Shown here: positions 8,935-16,830 of the stretch, in pieces
Layout of the letters: each line of letters starts with the position of its first letter
Position numbering within the stretch: position 1 is the first letter of the stretch
Assembly: GCA_027578815.1 (NCBI GenBank)
Contig: JANBTH010000285.1
Coordinates: 1-22,341 of the forward strand
Reading direction: 5' to 3'
Origin: Coemansia sp. RSA 1804
Lineage: Eukaryota > Kickxellomycota > Kickxellomycetes > Kickxellales > Kickxellaceae
Length of the DNA: 22,341 bases
Notes under the pieces: model-generated
Seen by the model: the letters and a program-made list of their open reading frames with translations, nothing else
What the model was told of the DNA's origin: nothing
Databases searched by the model: none
Position numbers and translations under genes: made by a program

Positions 8935-9699
8935 ATGGTAAGGCCTCGGCGCCGCTGTTCTGGGATAAGACCGTCGGGACTGTGGAACTAAAGGACGAAT
9001 TGGACAATCCCAGTAGATAAAACAAAAGAATAAAGAGGATCGGCGGTTTTGTTTAATGTGAATTCTTGTTCCATGAGCCCGGGTTTATCCACCCGTTCTT
9101 CAGAATACGTATCTAAGGTTCTGCCATCTATTTTTGTTTGTTGCCATACCCAATGTAGTTGCCACTTTCGCTGCTGAATGCCGCGGTCGGCTACCCAATC
9201 CTCGTAGAGCTAAAAAATGGCGAGACATACAACGGGCATTTGGAGAAATGCGATAACTTTATGAACATTTCATTGCGAGAAGTTATACAGACGGCTAGCG
9301 TAAGTGATGTCCGCCAGAGACTAGTGTATTTTTATTAACTACTCTAATATTGCCCTTTTCCGCTAGCAAAGACACAGACATACTAACGCTTTCGCCCCAA
9401 TGGTTTCAGGTGTGTGTAGGATGGCGACAGGTTCTGGCGGCTTGTGGAGACGTACATTCGCGGAAACACAATAAAATACCTTCGCATACCCGATGCCGTA
9501 AGTACTGAGTCTGTCTTTCTCCTTTCCTTTCTTGGCTTTTCCAATTGGTGGTTTAAAACCGCTAACAGCTTTTTGCTGATCTTCTGCTTGAGCGCTGCCT
9601 CGTGTTATGTAGGTGTTTGACAAGGTAAAAGAGGACATGCTGAAGAACCGTGGCATGGGAAACCGCGGAGGACGCGGCGGGCGTGGACGAGGCGGGCGC

Positions 9700-9731
<32 letters not shown>

Positions 9732-9822
9732 AGGAGGCCATGACGGCCGTGGGCGCGGTCGCGGTCGTGGTGGCCACAGCAACTATAACTCGAACAGGAA
9801 CCAGCGCAACGATGCAGAATGA
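8935..9822 (+). CDS. LSM4: Sm-like protein LSm4 (U6 snRNA and mRNA decay complexes)
   Basis: Four coding exons: 8935-8937 (only the ATG), 9159-9299, 9420-9497 and 9613-9822; 143 aa. The spliced product opens LPLSLLNAAVGYPILVELKN and continues GETYNGHLEKCDNFMNISLREV, then DGDRFWRLVETYIRGNTIKYLRIPD. This is the complete Sm1-Sm2 fold of LSm4 with the diagnostic RG in YIRGNTIKYL. The C-terminal tail is Arg/Gly-rich with a run of 13 glycines, as expected for LSm4 tails that support P-body assembly. Introns 2 (9300-9419) and 3 (9498-9612) have GTAAGT donors and TACTAAC or GCTAACA branch points. The first exon is inferred: the residue before LPL must be Met, the preceding bases read TAG, and the nearest ATG followed by GTAAGG is at 8935. 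LSm4 sits in the Lsm1-7 ring (cytoplasmic decay) and the Lsm2-8 ring (U6 snRNP). Confidence 0.93.
9703..9729 (+). repeat. (GGC)9 repeat encoding polyglycine in LSM4
   Basis: Nine GGC units in frame with LSM4, followed by GGA GGA GGC, give the long glycine run of the RG-rich tail. As a GC-only triplet repeat it may vary in length. Confidence 0.85.
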
Positions 9823-10264
9823 ATACGGAGGATTGTTCCTTTTTAACTGTAAAAAATGTGCATGCTACGCCAGCCTTTTTTCTTTTAGTGGTGGTGCCTA
9901 TTACGTTTTTCTATTTGGCGTGAGCGATTTTGTTAAATGAATACACCTTGGCGAAGCTAGCTAATAGACGAGTCCTTGTGACTTTTGTGGACTGGCCCAC
10001 GGTTTATATTAATAATCGGTTAGCAACGAGAAACCGAAAGTGCGTTTTCAGCACAGTTGTCGAAACCCATGCGAGATCAGACAAAGACCATAAACTGGGG
10101 CAGAATATTAAAACGCTCAAAACCGCAGAAATGTTTATTTTCATGGTTTAGGCGCCGTATTTCACATTATATAATCTTTTTATAGTCCCTTTTTGCATCC
10201 CTTTTTGGCTCTTAGCTACAGCATACACGTTTAACACTAGTGCTCTCAGGATATCCAAGCGCAA
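9823..10264. other. Intergenic region LSM4 to the small four-exon gene
   Basis: A 442-nt tandem gap. A 10-bp palindrome ATTATATAAT (10166-10175) lies about 90 nt before the next ATG and could act as its TATA element. The rest shows no tRNA, no canonical AATAAA and no credible coding sequence; a 73-codon frame over 9930-10151 lacks an ATG start and any recognisable motif. Confidence 0.5.
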
Positions 10265-10841
10265 ATGAACACCAAGGCCGACTTTAATACAGAGGAGATC
10301 CAGCGGTTTATATCCAATGGTACGGGTTTGGTCAGAATATTGACCAGGAATAAAGACAGTTTCATTATTTTATTTTCACATTTGAATGTTTTCTGAGCGA
10401 GAGATAAACATCTTTTTGTGTATATTGTTAATGTCATGTAGGATGGTTTGATGCCCAGGACAAGCTCAACAGCAGCACTCTTGACAAGAAAGGTACGAAG
10501 CGCTGGAGATGCTCTTTTTATGCTATAATGGCTTTTCTTTGAACTACTGAATGCAAGCTTGCTTGTTCTGCTAACTCTAACATTCGTTCTGTTCTGTAGA
10601 CAAGCCCGTGGTGTACAAAAGCCAGCAGGGCAGCAAAACCCGCAAAAACACAAGCAAGTGGGGTGCCAATAAAGGTATGTCAATGCGACATATCTAGTGT
10701 GCGCTGTATATGGAAAATATCTACACTGCTATCTTAAATGTTCTGGTATTTGAATGTACTTTTTGGGAGTGTCTTGTAGGTTCGACAATGGCAAACCAGA
10801 AAGACTTTTTGCAAGAGCTGCGTCGCCAGATACAAAACTAG
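10265..10841 (+). CDS. Small Lys/Gln-rich protein of unknown function (80 aa, four exons)
   Basis: I do not recognise this protein. Four exons (10265-10319, 10442-10492, 10600-10674, 10780-10841) join into an 80-aa product beginning MNTKADFNTEEIQRFISNGW and ending DFLQELRRQIQN. The gene model is supported by three GT-AG introns of 105-122 nt with TGTAG acceptors, continuous reading across every junction, and a CTAAC branch point in intron 2. All three introns are phase 1. The middle is basic and polar (Lys, Gln, Ser, Asn), with WFDAQDKLNSSTLDKK and a TRKNTSKWG segment; the ends look helical. There is no transmembrane segment, signal peptide or Cys/His cluster. It is convergent with DCTN6, with 98 nt between stops. 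Likely a small nuclear or cytosolic adaptor, but the function is unknown. Confidence 0.75.
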
Positions 10842-10939
10842 ATCCTGTGCTTGAATCCTAGTAGAATTTTACATATACAATTGATATAAAGCTTATATTC
10901 AAAAGACTCCAATGGTATAATGTATCAGATTGAAAGATC

Positions 10940-11584
10940 TCACTCCGCTCCTACGATGTGGTTGTAGCGCGGTAGCATCTCCTGAATGTACTCAAGGTGC
11001 TTCCTATGCATAGAGATGTGGTCAGTGTTGCTATCGGCTCTTATGCGCCGCACCTGCGGAGACCCAAAGATCACGGTATTGTCGGGAATGTCGTCGCTGG
11101 GTTCCGTAGTGCACGTCGCGCCGACAACGCAGTTGTTCCCAAGCACACACGAGCCAAAGACCTTGGCGCGCACCTGCACAACATTCCTGTGTCCTACGCC
11201 GCAGCCCTCCACAAGCGCATCTGTCTCAAACAGGTTGTCGTCTCCAATGACCAGAGGCGTCTCGTGGTTGTTCACTATTGTCGCTCGCTCGCAAACGATG
11301 TTGTTGGCTCCGATGATTATCGGCCCCCTCTTTGCTATTATGGAGGCGCCAACGTGGACCACTGTGCCGTCGCCAATCTTGACGTCGCCTTCAATGACAG
11401 CGTTCTTGCAGACAAGTGCACGTGGAGCTATCTGCAACCTACAGGGCACAGCATGGAAGGATGTTGAATGATATGGTAGAGTAGAGAATCAGATCGCCTG
11501 TACAGTTTGTTGCTTCTGCTGCGCAATATAGCGTAAAGCGGGTGATGTGCCAAAGGATTCCTCGGGCGTCCTTTACCTTCCCAT
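10940..11584 (-). CDS. DCTN6: Dynactin subunit 6 (p27), left-handed beta-helix
   Basis: Two exons: 11577-11584 (ATGGGAAG) and 10940-11438, giving 168 aa. The main exon reads LQIAPRALVCKNAVIEGDV, then a series of hexapeptide repeats (IGDGTVVHVGASI, IIIGANNIVCERATI, VIGDDNLFETDALV, VLGNNCVVGATC, NTVIFGSPQVRRI). This is the left-handed beta-helix of dynactin p27, and the ends match human DCTN6 well. p27 caps the pointed end of the dynactin Arp1 filament and helps dynein cargo binding. No usable ATG exists in the main exon before the first repeat. The nearest solution is a tiny first exon with GTAAAG donor and TGTAG acceptor around a 138-nt intron (11439-11576), which restores frame as M-G-R-LQIAP. 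The exon 1 call is inference; its branch point is not obvious. Confidence 0.9.
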
Positions 11585-11949
11585 GATCGTTTATTGCTGC
11601 CAAGAACTATTACTAATGCAAGATATTTGTGGAATAGAGCAAGAAAAAGAATAACGAAAAACAAAGTAAAAAAGATGATTTAGAAACACCCAGAACACAA
11701 AACCGGATTCGTGTTCGTTAGTGACGGTATGGTCACGCTTTGATGACTGTGGCAGGAGATTGTGGGGGTGCTGCTGATTTCTCTCCATTTTATTGGTTTT
11801 CTTTTTCTTTCTACTTTTTTTTTTCGTTTTATGGCTAAATGGACTTTGTCTTTCTCCTTTCTTCCTTCAATCCAAGCAGCTTATTTTTCTAACACTATCT
11901 CTTTTTATCATATACAGTTAGCTCGACTAGTTGAAGTGGCGGAGCGGAA
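11585..11949. other. Divergent promoter region DCTN6 / FIS1, with possible 5' UTR intron of FIS1
   Basis: 365 nt between the start codons. The FIS1 side is very T-rich. CTAAC at 11889-11893, followed by a pyrimidine tract and ATACAG ending at 11917, looks like a branch point and 3' splice site, with GTATGG at 11727 as a candidate donor. A 191-nt intron in the FIS1 leader is therefore possible. No other gene is seen. Confidence 0.45.
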
Positions 11950-12420
11950 ATGGCGGACTACGACAGCAACACCCCATATGTGCCGGACATAGACGAGGTG
12001 CTAACCGACGCCGAGCTCCTCGTCCTACAGCGGCAGTACGAGCGCGAGCACCCGAATGTGCGGGTGCAGACGAGATTCAACTACGCGTGGGGGCTGACCA
12101 AGGGGAACAAGAAGCAGCAGCAGCAGCTTGGCATCCAGATGATGCACGACATATACGACGAGGTTCCCGAGCGCAGGCGCGAGTGCATGTACTACTTGGC
12201 CCTCGGGTACTTTAGAACCGGCGAGTACAGCAATGCGCGGGTGCACATCGAGCGGCTGTTGGCGCTGGAGCCAAATAACTCGCAGGCGCGGGATATGCGC
12301 AAACGCATTGAGGACAAGGTCACCCGCGACGGCATCATTGGGCTGGCGCTGGCTGGCGGAGCTGTTGCCGTTGTTGGCGTTGTTGCTGCTGCTATCTTTG
12401 GGAAGAAGTCATCAAAGTGA
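11950..12420 (+). CDS. FIS1: Mitochondrial fission 1 protein
   Basis: A 156-aa single-exon tail-anchored protein. Fis1 sits on the outer mitochondrial (and peroxisomal) membrane and recruits the dynamin Dnm1/Drp1 directly or through adaptors. The TPR-like bundle is recognisable by TRFNYAWGLTKG (residues ~38-49), the following GIQMMHDIYDEVPERRRECMYYLALGYFRTGEY, and RVHIERLLALEPNNSQA. The C-terminus has one hydrophobic segment (IIGLALAGGAVAVVGVVAAAIFG) followed by a short basic end, KKSSK, as needed for outer-membrane insertion. The length matches yeast Fis1 (155 aa). The ATG has a good context (GAAATGGCG). Confidence 0.96.
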   Translation: MADYDSNTPYVPDIDEVLTDAELLVLQRQYEREHPNVRVQTRFNYAWGLTKGNKKQQQQLGIQMMHDIYDEVPERRRECMYYLALGYFRTGEYSNARVHIERLLALEPNNSQARDMRKRIEDKVTRDGIIGLALAGGAVAVVGVVAAAIFGKKSSK

Positions 12421-12489
12421 GAAGAGGAACCATGTAAACAGTTGCTTTCGCTTTCATTCTCTTTTCTTTTTTGCCCAACAAACATGTGT

Positions 12490-12495
12490 AATAAA
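12490..12495 (+). terminator. AATAAA polyadenylation signal of FIS1
   Basis: A consensus hexamer 70 nt after the FIS1 stop codon. This is a plausible 3'-end signal; no other AATAAA occurs in the gap before the pyrimidine-rich promoter of the next gene. Confidence 0.5.
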
Positions 12496-12637
12496 ATCAT
12501 AACCACCGAGTGAGCTTTGAAGAAGAAGAAAAATGGAACACTGTTTGCGTGGAGAGGATTATTGGATTGGCTTTTTTCTTTGCTTCAAGGCGGTAATGAA
12601 AGTCTCTCCTTTCTCTCGCTTCCCCGCCTCCCTTTCT

Positions 12638-12669
12638 CTTCCTTCCTTCCTTCCTTCCTTCCTTCCTTC
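12638..12669. repeat. (CTTC)8 microsatellite
   Basis: Eight perfect tetranucleotide units inside the pyrimidine-rich upstream region of the WBP2-like gene, about 160-190 nt before its ATG. It is a simple homopurine/homopyrimidine repeat that could vary in length. Confidence 0.85.
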
Positions 12670-12778
12670 TCTTCATTTGTATTACACGTCTTGCTCTTGT
12701 TCTAATTCTCTGTTCTTTTTTATTTCCGCTCGCCACTCCTGCCTTTCTTCCACTTGTCAAATTAGTACATACAAGCTG

Positions 12779-12786
12779 TATAAAAA
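12779..12786 (+). promoter_or_regulatory. TATA box of the WBP2-like gene
   Basis: TATAAAAA lies 43 nt before the ATG. With initiation about 30 nt downstream this would give a short leader of roughly 10-20 nt. It is the clearest TATA element in the window. Confidence 0.5.
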
Positions 12787-12828
12787 TAGTCTTTTCCCCC
12801 TTCAGAATTCACAAGTCACAGAGCGACA

Positions 12829-13440
12829 ATGGCGCTAAATGCAGTGATGCTCCAGCAAGGCACTCGCCATCCGGTGCCGCTCCCCAATGAGAACTTTCTG
12901 TACCACTGCAACGGGGTAAAGTTCGAGCTAAAGAGCGGCGACGGGTATCCCGGCGACACGGTGCTGTTCAACAGCGGCAGCGGCACAGTGTTCGTGTCGA
13001 ACAAGCGCATCGTGTTCCTGCCAGCAGAAACAACGCATGCGACGAGCGTGAACCCGAGCACATCGAAGCTCCACTCGTTCACGATTCCGCATGTCAATCT
13101 GCGCGACCAGAAGTTTGCGCAGCCGCTGTTTGGCGCCAACCGCTTTGAGGCGGTGGCCACGCCGGTGCGCGGAGGCAATGTCCCGGCCACAGCCAGGCTT
13201 GTGCTGACGTTCAAGGAGGGCGGCGGGTTTGACTTTGCTACAATTGCCCGGAAGATGAGTCAGCGGATAAGCGAGACTGGCGAGATCCCGCCGCATGAGG
13301 AGGAGCTGCCCGGTTACGACGGCCCGCCGGCTGATGCTGGGGCCGCTGACTCGCAACTGCGGAATCATGACGCCACCAACGACCCTCCGTCATATTCGGC
13401 CGATGCTCCTCCTGGATACGAGCAACATGAGCGGCGCTAG
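12829..13440 (+). CDS. WBP2-like GRAM-domain protein with PPxY motifs
   Basis: A 203-aa single-exon protein. The first ~140 residues form a GRAM/PH-like domain: GTVFVSNKRIVFLP (residues ~52-65) and LHSFTIPHVNLRDQKFAQPLFGANRFE (~81-107) align with vertebrate WBP2, including the shared QP-FGAN motif, and LVLTFKEGGGFDF gives the last strand. The C-terminal ~60 residues are Pro/Asp-rich with PPSY (186-189) and PPGY (194-197), two PPxY ligands for WW domains, plus LPGY at 160-163. In animals WBP2 is an adaptor and coactivator bound by YAP/TAZ and by Nedd4-type ligases. In a fungus the likely partner is an Rsp5/Nedd4-type HECT ligase or another WW protein; that is inference. A TATA box lies upstream and AATAAA (13605-13610) downstream. 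Confidence 0.85.
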   Translation: MALNAVMLQQGTRHPVPLPNENFLYHCNGVKFELKSGDGYPGDTVLFNSGSGTVFVSNKRIVFLPAETTHATSVNPSTSKLHSFTIPHVNLRDQKFAQPLFGANRFEAVATPVRGGNVPATARLVLTFKEGGGFDFATIARKMSQRISETGEIPPHEEELPGYDGPPADAGAADSQLRNHDATNDPPSYSADAPPGYEQHERR

Positions 13441-13604
13441 CACATAGGACGAGGCTGAGAGCTATGAAGATGCTCTTTTATTGCTTGCAGTTCCCTTTTT
13501 TCCTTTTTTCTAGTTCCTTTATTTTAATATCTGTATTCCATGGTATTGCAAGTTATTTCACGTCTGTGCGCTGCCGTTGTCGTTTTGCCTGTACTAACTA
13601 TATA

Positions 13605-13610
13605 AATAAA
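13605..13610 (+). terminator. AATAAA polyadenylation signal of the WBP2-like gene
   Basis: A consensus hexamer about 165 nt after the stop, 42 nt before the end of the convergent PET100-like gene. The TATATAAATAAA context could be used as an A/T-rich 3'-end element on either strand. Confidence 0.45.
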
Positions 13611-13651
13611 AACACAAAAAGAGGTGAAACCCGAATGAATGAACCATATGT

Positions 13652-13942
13652 CTACTTGGACAGTCCCGACGACGAGCCGTCCAGATCAGTCAGCCCCATC
13701 TCGCGCATAGCCTTTTCGCGAACCAGACGTCTCTCCACCCGCGCCTTCCGCTCCAGCTCTAGGAATTTCTCAATATCCGACGATTCTGTGGGGAGCTTCT
13801 GCTTCGGAGGCGGGTTGAATTTGTACACGTCGGCTGCCACAAACCGCTCGTAGAAGCTTGGCCCGCCAAAGTACACCATAAAGCCAATTGGCGCAAACAC
13901 GTAGAACGTGAACTTTACTACTTCGAGACCCGGACCACCCAT
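13652..13942 (-). CDS. PET100: Cytochrome c oxidase assembly factor, Pet100 family
   Basis: A 96-aa protein starting at ATG 13940-13942 (MGGPGLEVVKFTFYVFAPIG). The frame is open upstream but contains only leader-like sequence without another ATG. The N-terminal GGP-LE--KF-FYV-FPIG pattern with one hydrophobic segment (about residues 9-27, ending VYFGG) and the following charged helix (KFLELERKARVERRLVREKAM) fit Pet100. Pet100 is a small inner-membrane protein of mitochondria that holds a Cox7/8/9 subcomplex and promotes complex IV assembly. The N-terminal membrane segment probably serves as targeting signal. The size is similar to animal Pet100. It is on the same strand as the zinc-transporter gene behind it and convergent with the WBP2-like gene. 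The assignment is by pattern and could not be checked by search. Confidence 0.75.
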   Translation of the reverse strand: MGGPGLEVVKFTFYVFAPIGFMVYFGGPSFYERFVAADVYKFNPPPKQKLPTESSDIEKFLELERKARVERRLVREKAMREMGLTDLDGSSSGLSK

Positions 13943-14226
13943 GCTTTGCGATTCATACAAACCAACAGCAGATCTGCTTGCAACAAGGGAGGAGAAAGAA
14001 GGGGGGCCAATTACTAAATTGGACAAGGAATAAGGAGAAGAAAAAACGAATAAGCGCAGTGTTCGAGAAACAAAAAAGAAAAAAAGAAAAGATTGTGGTG
14101 ATCAAACGAAAATGAGACGAATAACATTCCTCGATCTCCCTTGCTTGGATTTATGAGTGGCGTGCTCGAAAGATAATATTTTTTATCATGCTTGGCTTGG
14201 ATGTGTGCCAGAGCAACGGACGGTGC

Positions 14227-15342
14227 CTAACTGGCATAGCCAGAGGATGCAGCGTCCCGAATGTCGAGGGTCCAGGCGCCAAGCCCATAGGACTGCAGAA
14301 TGGCTTGGATCTGCCGAAACGCAGACACGCTGGCGCCAGCGCCCGGGGCTGCATCCAGCAGGCGGCGGCGCGCATCAACAACGACGCGCAGCATCCCAGC
14401 ACGCTCGCCCACAACAGGGCTCCACACATGGACCCGCTCGCAGTCGACGACTCCGGGAACACGCGAGACAAGCGCCACCACGCGCCGCACGCTCTCCGCC
14501 GACTCCCGCGTGGTGGCGTGGAGGAGGAGACGGCCCAGATGCAGACACGCAGACGCGCCAATCGCTGCCATCACAGCAGCAACGAGAACGCAGGAGACTG
14601 GCTCGATGGCCGACTCCTCGGCCGGCGGCACCAGCACAGCCATGTACACCATCCAGATGCCAGCAAGCACCGAGGCGGCGTTGATCGGGTTGAGCGTGAC
14701 ATTCTGCGCCTGCGTCGCCATATGCATCGACGCCAATGGGGAGCGGCAGAGCTCCCAGAGCCCGCGGTGGTTGGCAAACCGCGCGGCCGAGCAGACCGTG
14801 GCAGCAACCGCCGCCAGCGCAGCAGCAAGGGCAAGCGGCGCGCCACCGCGGTTGTGCTGGGGCGTCTGGTGCGCATACGTCTCAAACTCCATGGCCGCCG
14901 CCGAGTGCTCGTGGCTGCTGGTAACCAGATGCTCGACGCCCTCCTTCAGCGCCTGGACCCCCCTGAACAGCAGCCCCAGGCTGTTGGCAAACTCCAGAAC
15001 CGTCGGCAGCACGCGCAGCCCAAGCGCGTACTCCGCCGTCGCCGCGTCGTTGCCCGAGTACTCCAGCGCCCGCGGCAGCAGATCGATGAACAGCGACGTC
15101 GCGTCAAAAAGCACCATGAACGAGTAGCTCATCAGCGCCAGGCTTCCGGTGTAGATCCCCGTCGCCCAGACAAACACGCCAGCCGCCGCGTGGAACATAG
15201 ACATGTACAGGCGAGGCCCTATGAATCCGTGCTCCTGCGTGAATATGCGCCGCAGCCGCCGCCAGCTCACCTGCTTCGCATTCGCCGAGTGCCGTGCCGG
15301 GCCCTCGTGACTCCTGTCAAAAACCATGCCGTGGTGCTCCAT
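14227..15342 (-). CDS. Cation diffusion facilitator protein, Zrg17/ZnT6-like
   Basis: A 371-aa polytopic membrane protein; the start is the ATG at 15340-15342. The frame extends upstream only with non-ATG codons. TYTGSLALMSYSFMVLFDATSLFIDLL-type sequence in the first membrane hairpin and YALGLRVLPTVLEFANSLGLLF next to it match the CDF family, most closely human ZnT6 (SIALTAYTYLTIFD and YSFGFERLEVLAVFAS). The C-terminal part (RRVVALVSRVPGVVDCERVHVW, LRVVVDARRR) is the CDF cytoplasmic domain. The HxxxD zinc ligands expected in TM2 and TM5 of active CDF transporters are not present: TM2 reads SYSFMVLFD and the TM5 region reads NPINAASVL. This fits Zrg17/ZnT6, non-transporting partners of Cis4/Msc2 or ZnT5 that supply zinc to the secretory pathway. 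Confidence 0.82.
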   Translation of the reverse strand: MEHHGMVFDRSHEGPARHSANAKQVSWRRLRRIFTQEHGFIGPRLYMSMFHAAAGVFVWATGIYTGSLALMSYSFMVLFDATSLFIDLLPRALEYSGNDAATAEYALGLRVLPTVLEFANSLGLLFRGVQALKEGVEHLVTSSHEHSAAAMEFETYAHQTPQHNRGGAPLALAAALAAVAATVCSAARFANHRGLWELCRSPLASMHMATQAQNVTLNPINAASVLAGIWMVYMAVLVPPAEESAIEPVSCVLVAAVMAAIGASACLHLGRLLLHATTRESAESVRRVVALVSRVPGVVDCERVHVWSPVVGERAGMLRVVVDARRRLLDAAPGAGASVSAFRQIQAILQSYGLGAWTLDIRDAASSGYAS

Positions 15343-15561
15343 TCTGGTAGAAGTGTTTCCACCCACCACCTCCAGTCGTCTATGACTTTAACGCAAATTT
15401 CTAGAAGTAGAAATAAAAGACGAAAAAGGGAAAAAGAAAGATGAGGGGGGGAGGGAAAGGAAAGAGGGAATGACTAGCATTTTATTGAAACCCGCTTTTT
15501 CATTTAACTCTTCCTTCTTTTTCTTCTTCTTCTTCTCCGCCCTGCCATTACGCTCTTTTAT

Positions 15562-16518
15562 ATGCTCCTTATTTCCACTACCATGGCAGCAGCACACGCA
15601 GCAACCAAGGGCACGGCATCCGCTCTTCTGACGAAAACAGCCGCATCCGGGCGTCCGCCGCTGGTGCTGGCCCTGGACTTTGACAAGACACTCACCGAGC
15701 ACGACACCATAGCAGACGTCGCAGCCGTAGCGAGACGGATCCGTCCGGAGCACCGGGACTTTGAGTGGTTCGTGGACGAGTATATCAAGGACCACGACTG
15801 TTTTGAGCGCGAGTGGGCTGCCAGGATCGATAGGCGCCGCAGAGACGGTGACCGTGACGATTCAACAATCGACCGCGGGTTCCTCGACGAGTACCTCGAG
15901 GCGTTGCGTCCGGTCGAGAATGCGTCGCTGCGCCGGGTGGTTGACCACCGCATCCTCGCCGGCGTTACCGCGGACGACCTGTTTGCAGCCGGGACCGCCG
16001 TGCGGTTCCGTCCGGGCGCAGCCGACACTATCAACCACTTCATCCGCACCCCAGACCACTCCTCCTCCATCTGCGTCGTCTCCATCAACTGGTCCGAGAG
16101 CTTTATCCGCGGTGCGCTGTCTGCCAACGGCGTTGATTGTAGTCTCGTGGACATATACTGCAACGACATGGCATTCGACGCCCAGACGGGCCTGTCCACC
16201 GGCCACCTGCCCTCGACCATGGTTGTTGCCAGCGACAAGGTCGCCGCAATCGCCTCTGTCGCACGCGCCGTAACCGAAACGCACGGCCGCCCTCCCACCC
16301 TAGTCTACGCCGGCGACTCGCTCACCGATCTCCCAGCTCTGCTTGACGCTAACGTTGGTCTGCTCTTCGGCGACAGCAAGGCCCCTGCTGACTGGTGCGA
16401 ATGGCTGGCTGTGCGTTTTGGCGAACAGCGGGGTGTCAAGTCAGATGCCTCACAGGTGCTGTACAAGCTGGACAGCTGGGACAAGGCCGTTGCTGCCGTA
16501 GAAGCCCACACCAGCTAG
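15562..16518 (+). CDS. HAD-superfamily phosphatase
   Basis: A 318-aa single-exon protein. HAD motif I is DFDKTLTEHDT (Asp nucleophile ~residue 39, with the +2 Asp acid/base). Motif II is ICVVSINWSESFIRGAL (VSIN, ~residues 170-175). Motif III/IV is LVYAGDSLTDLPALL near residue 255, with the GDS-xxD acidic pair. All catalytic elements are intact, so it should be an active Mg-dependent phosphohydrolase. The layout resembles fungal cytosolic HAD proteins such as yeast Cto1, and phosphoserine-phosphatase-like enzymes; the substrate is unknown. Two starts are possible: ATG 15562, or ATG 15583 in a strong ACCATGG context; the second removes seven residues. A TTTTATAT element overlaps the first ATG, which favours the second start slightly. 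The gene is divergent from the CDF gene across 219 nt. Confidence 0.85.
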   Translation: MLLISTTMAAAHAATKGTASALLTKTAASGRPPLVLALDFDKTLTEHDTIADVAAVARRIRPEHRDFEWFVDEYIKDHDCFEREWAARIDRRRRDGDRDDSTIDRGFLDEYLEALRPVENASLRRVVDHRILAGVTADDLFAAGTAVRFRPGAADTINHFIRTPDHSSSICVVSINWSESFIRGALSANGVDCSLVDIYCNDMAFDAQTGLSTGHLPSTMVVASDKVAAIASVARAVTETHGRPPTLVYAGDSLTDLPALLDANVGLLFGDSKAPADWCEWLAVRFGEQRGVKSDASQVLYKLDSWDKAVAAVEAHTS

Positions 16519-16830
16519 ATGTCGCAGCCTTAGCTTGTAAAAAAAACACTCCACATACCAACCATATCCTTCTTTAGAACATAATGCAACATCATCCGCA
16601 CGACTTTTTTAACGATTAAAGGAAACGGAATATAGAGAAACGCAAAATACCGTTGCTGTAACAAAAGATTTAATTTGGAAAGAAAGAGAGCATAGTGTTC
16701 AAAGAACAGGCGCTTTCTGCTGTCCACCCGCTCCATATAATAATAATTATACATTGTCAAAGAAAGAAAGAAAAAGAATGAGGCGATAAAGCAATACCAT
16801 CTAGAAACCTTTCCAGCAAACTCCTGCTTT
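16519..16830. other. Convergent intergenic region HAD phosphatase / RING E3
   Basis: 312 nt between two convergent stop codons. It is A/T-rich (TAATAATAATTATAC around 16740) with an AAAG-type run, and has no clear AATAAA on either strand. I see no RNA gene. It presumably holds both 3' UTRs. Confidence 0.55.

Larger units (their letters stand above)
12421..12828. other. Intergenic region FIS1 to the WBP2-like gene
   Basis: A 408-nt tandem gap. AATAAA at 12490-12495 is a likely FIS1 polyadenylation signal. Then come a pyrimidine-rich stretch with a (CTTC)8 repeat and a TATAAAAA box at 12779-12786, 43 nt before the next ATG. No gene is seen in between. Confidence 0.6.

Noticed and set aside
8771..9025. 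84-codon open frame on the - strand between the Utp30-like gene and LSM4
   Set aside because: It has no recognisable motif and overlaps the inferred LSM4 ATG exon and first intron on the opposite strand. The LSM4 model explains this region better.
10320..10779. Possible box C/D snoRNAs in the introns of the small four-exon gene
   Set aside because: I could not find a convincing pair of C (RUGAUGA) and D (CUGA) boxes with closing stems at suitable spacing.
14188..15444. 418-codon frame on the + strand
   Set aside because: It lies antisense to the Zrg17/ZnT6-like gene and is extremely Arg/His/Gln-rich, as expected for the reverse strand of a GC-rich coding sequence. The opposite strand shows true family motifs.
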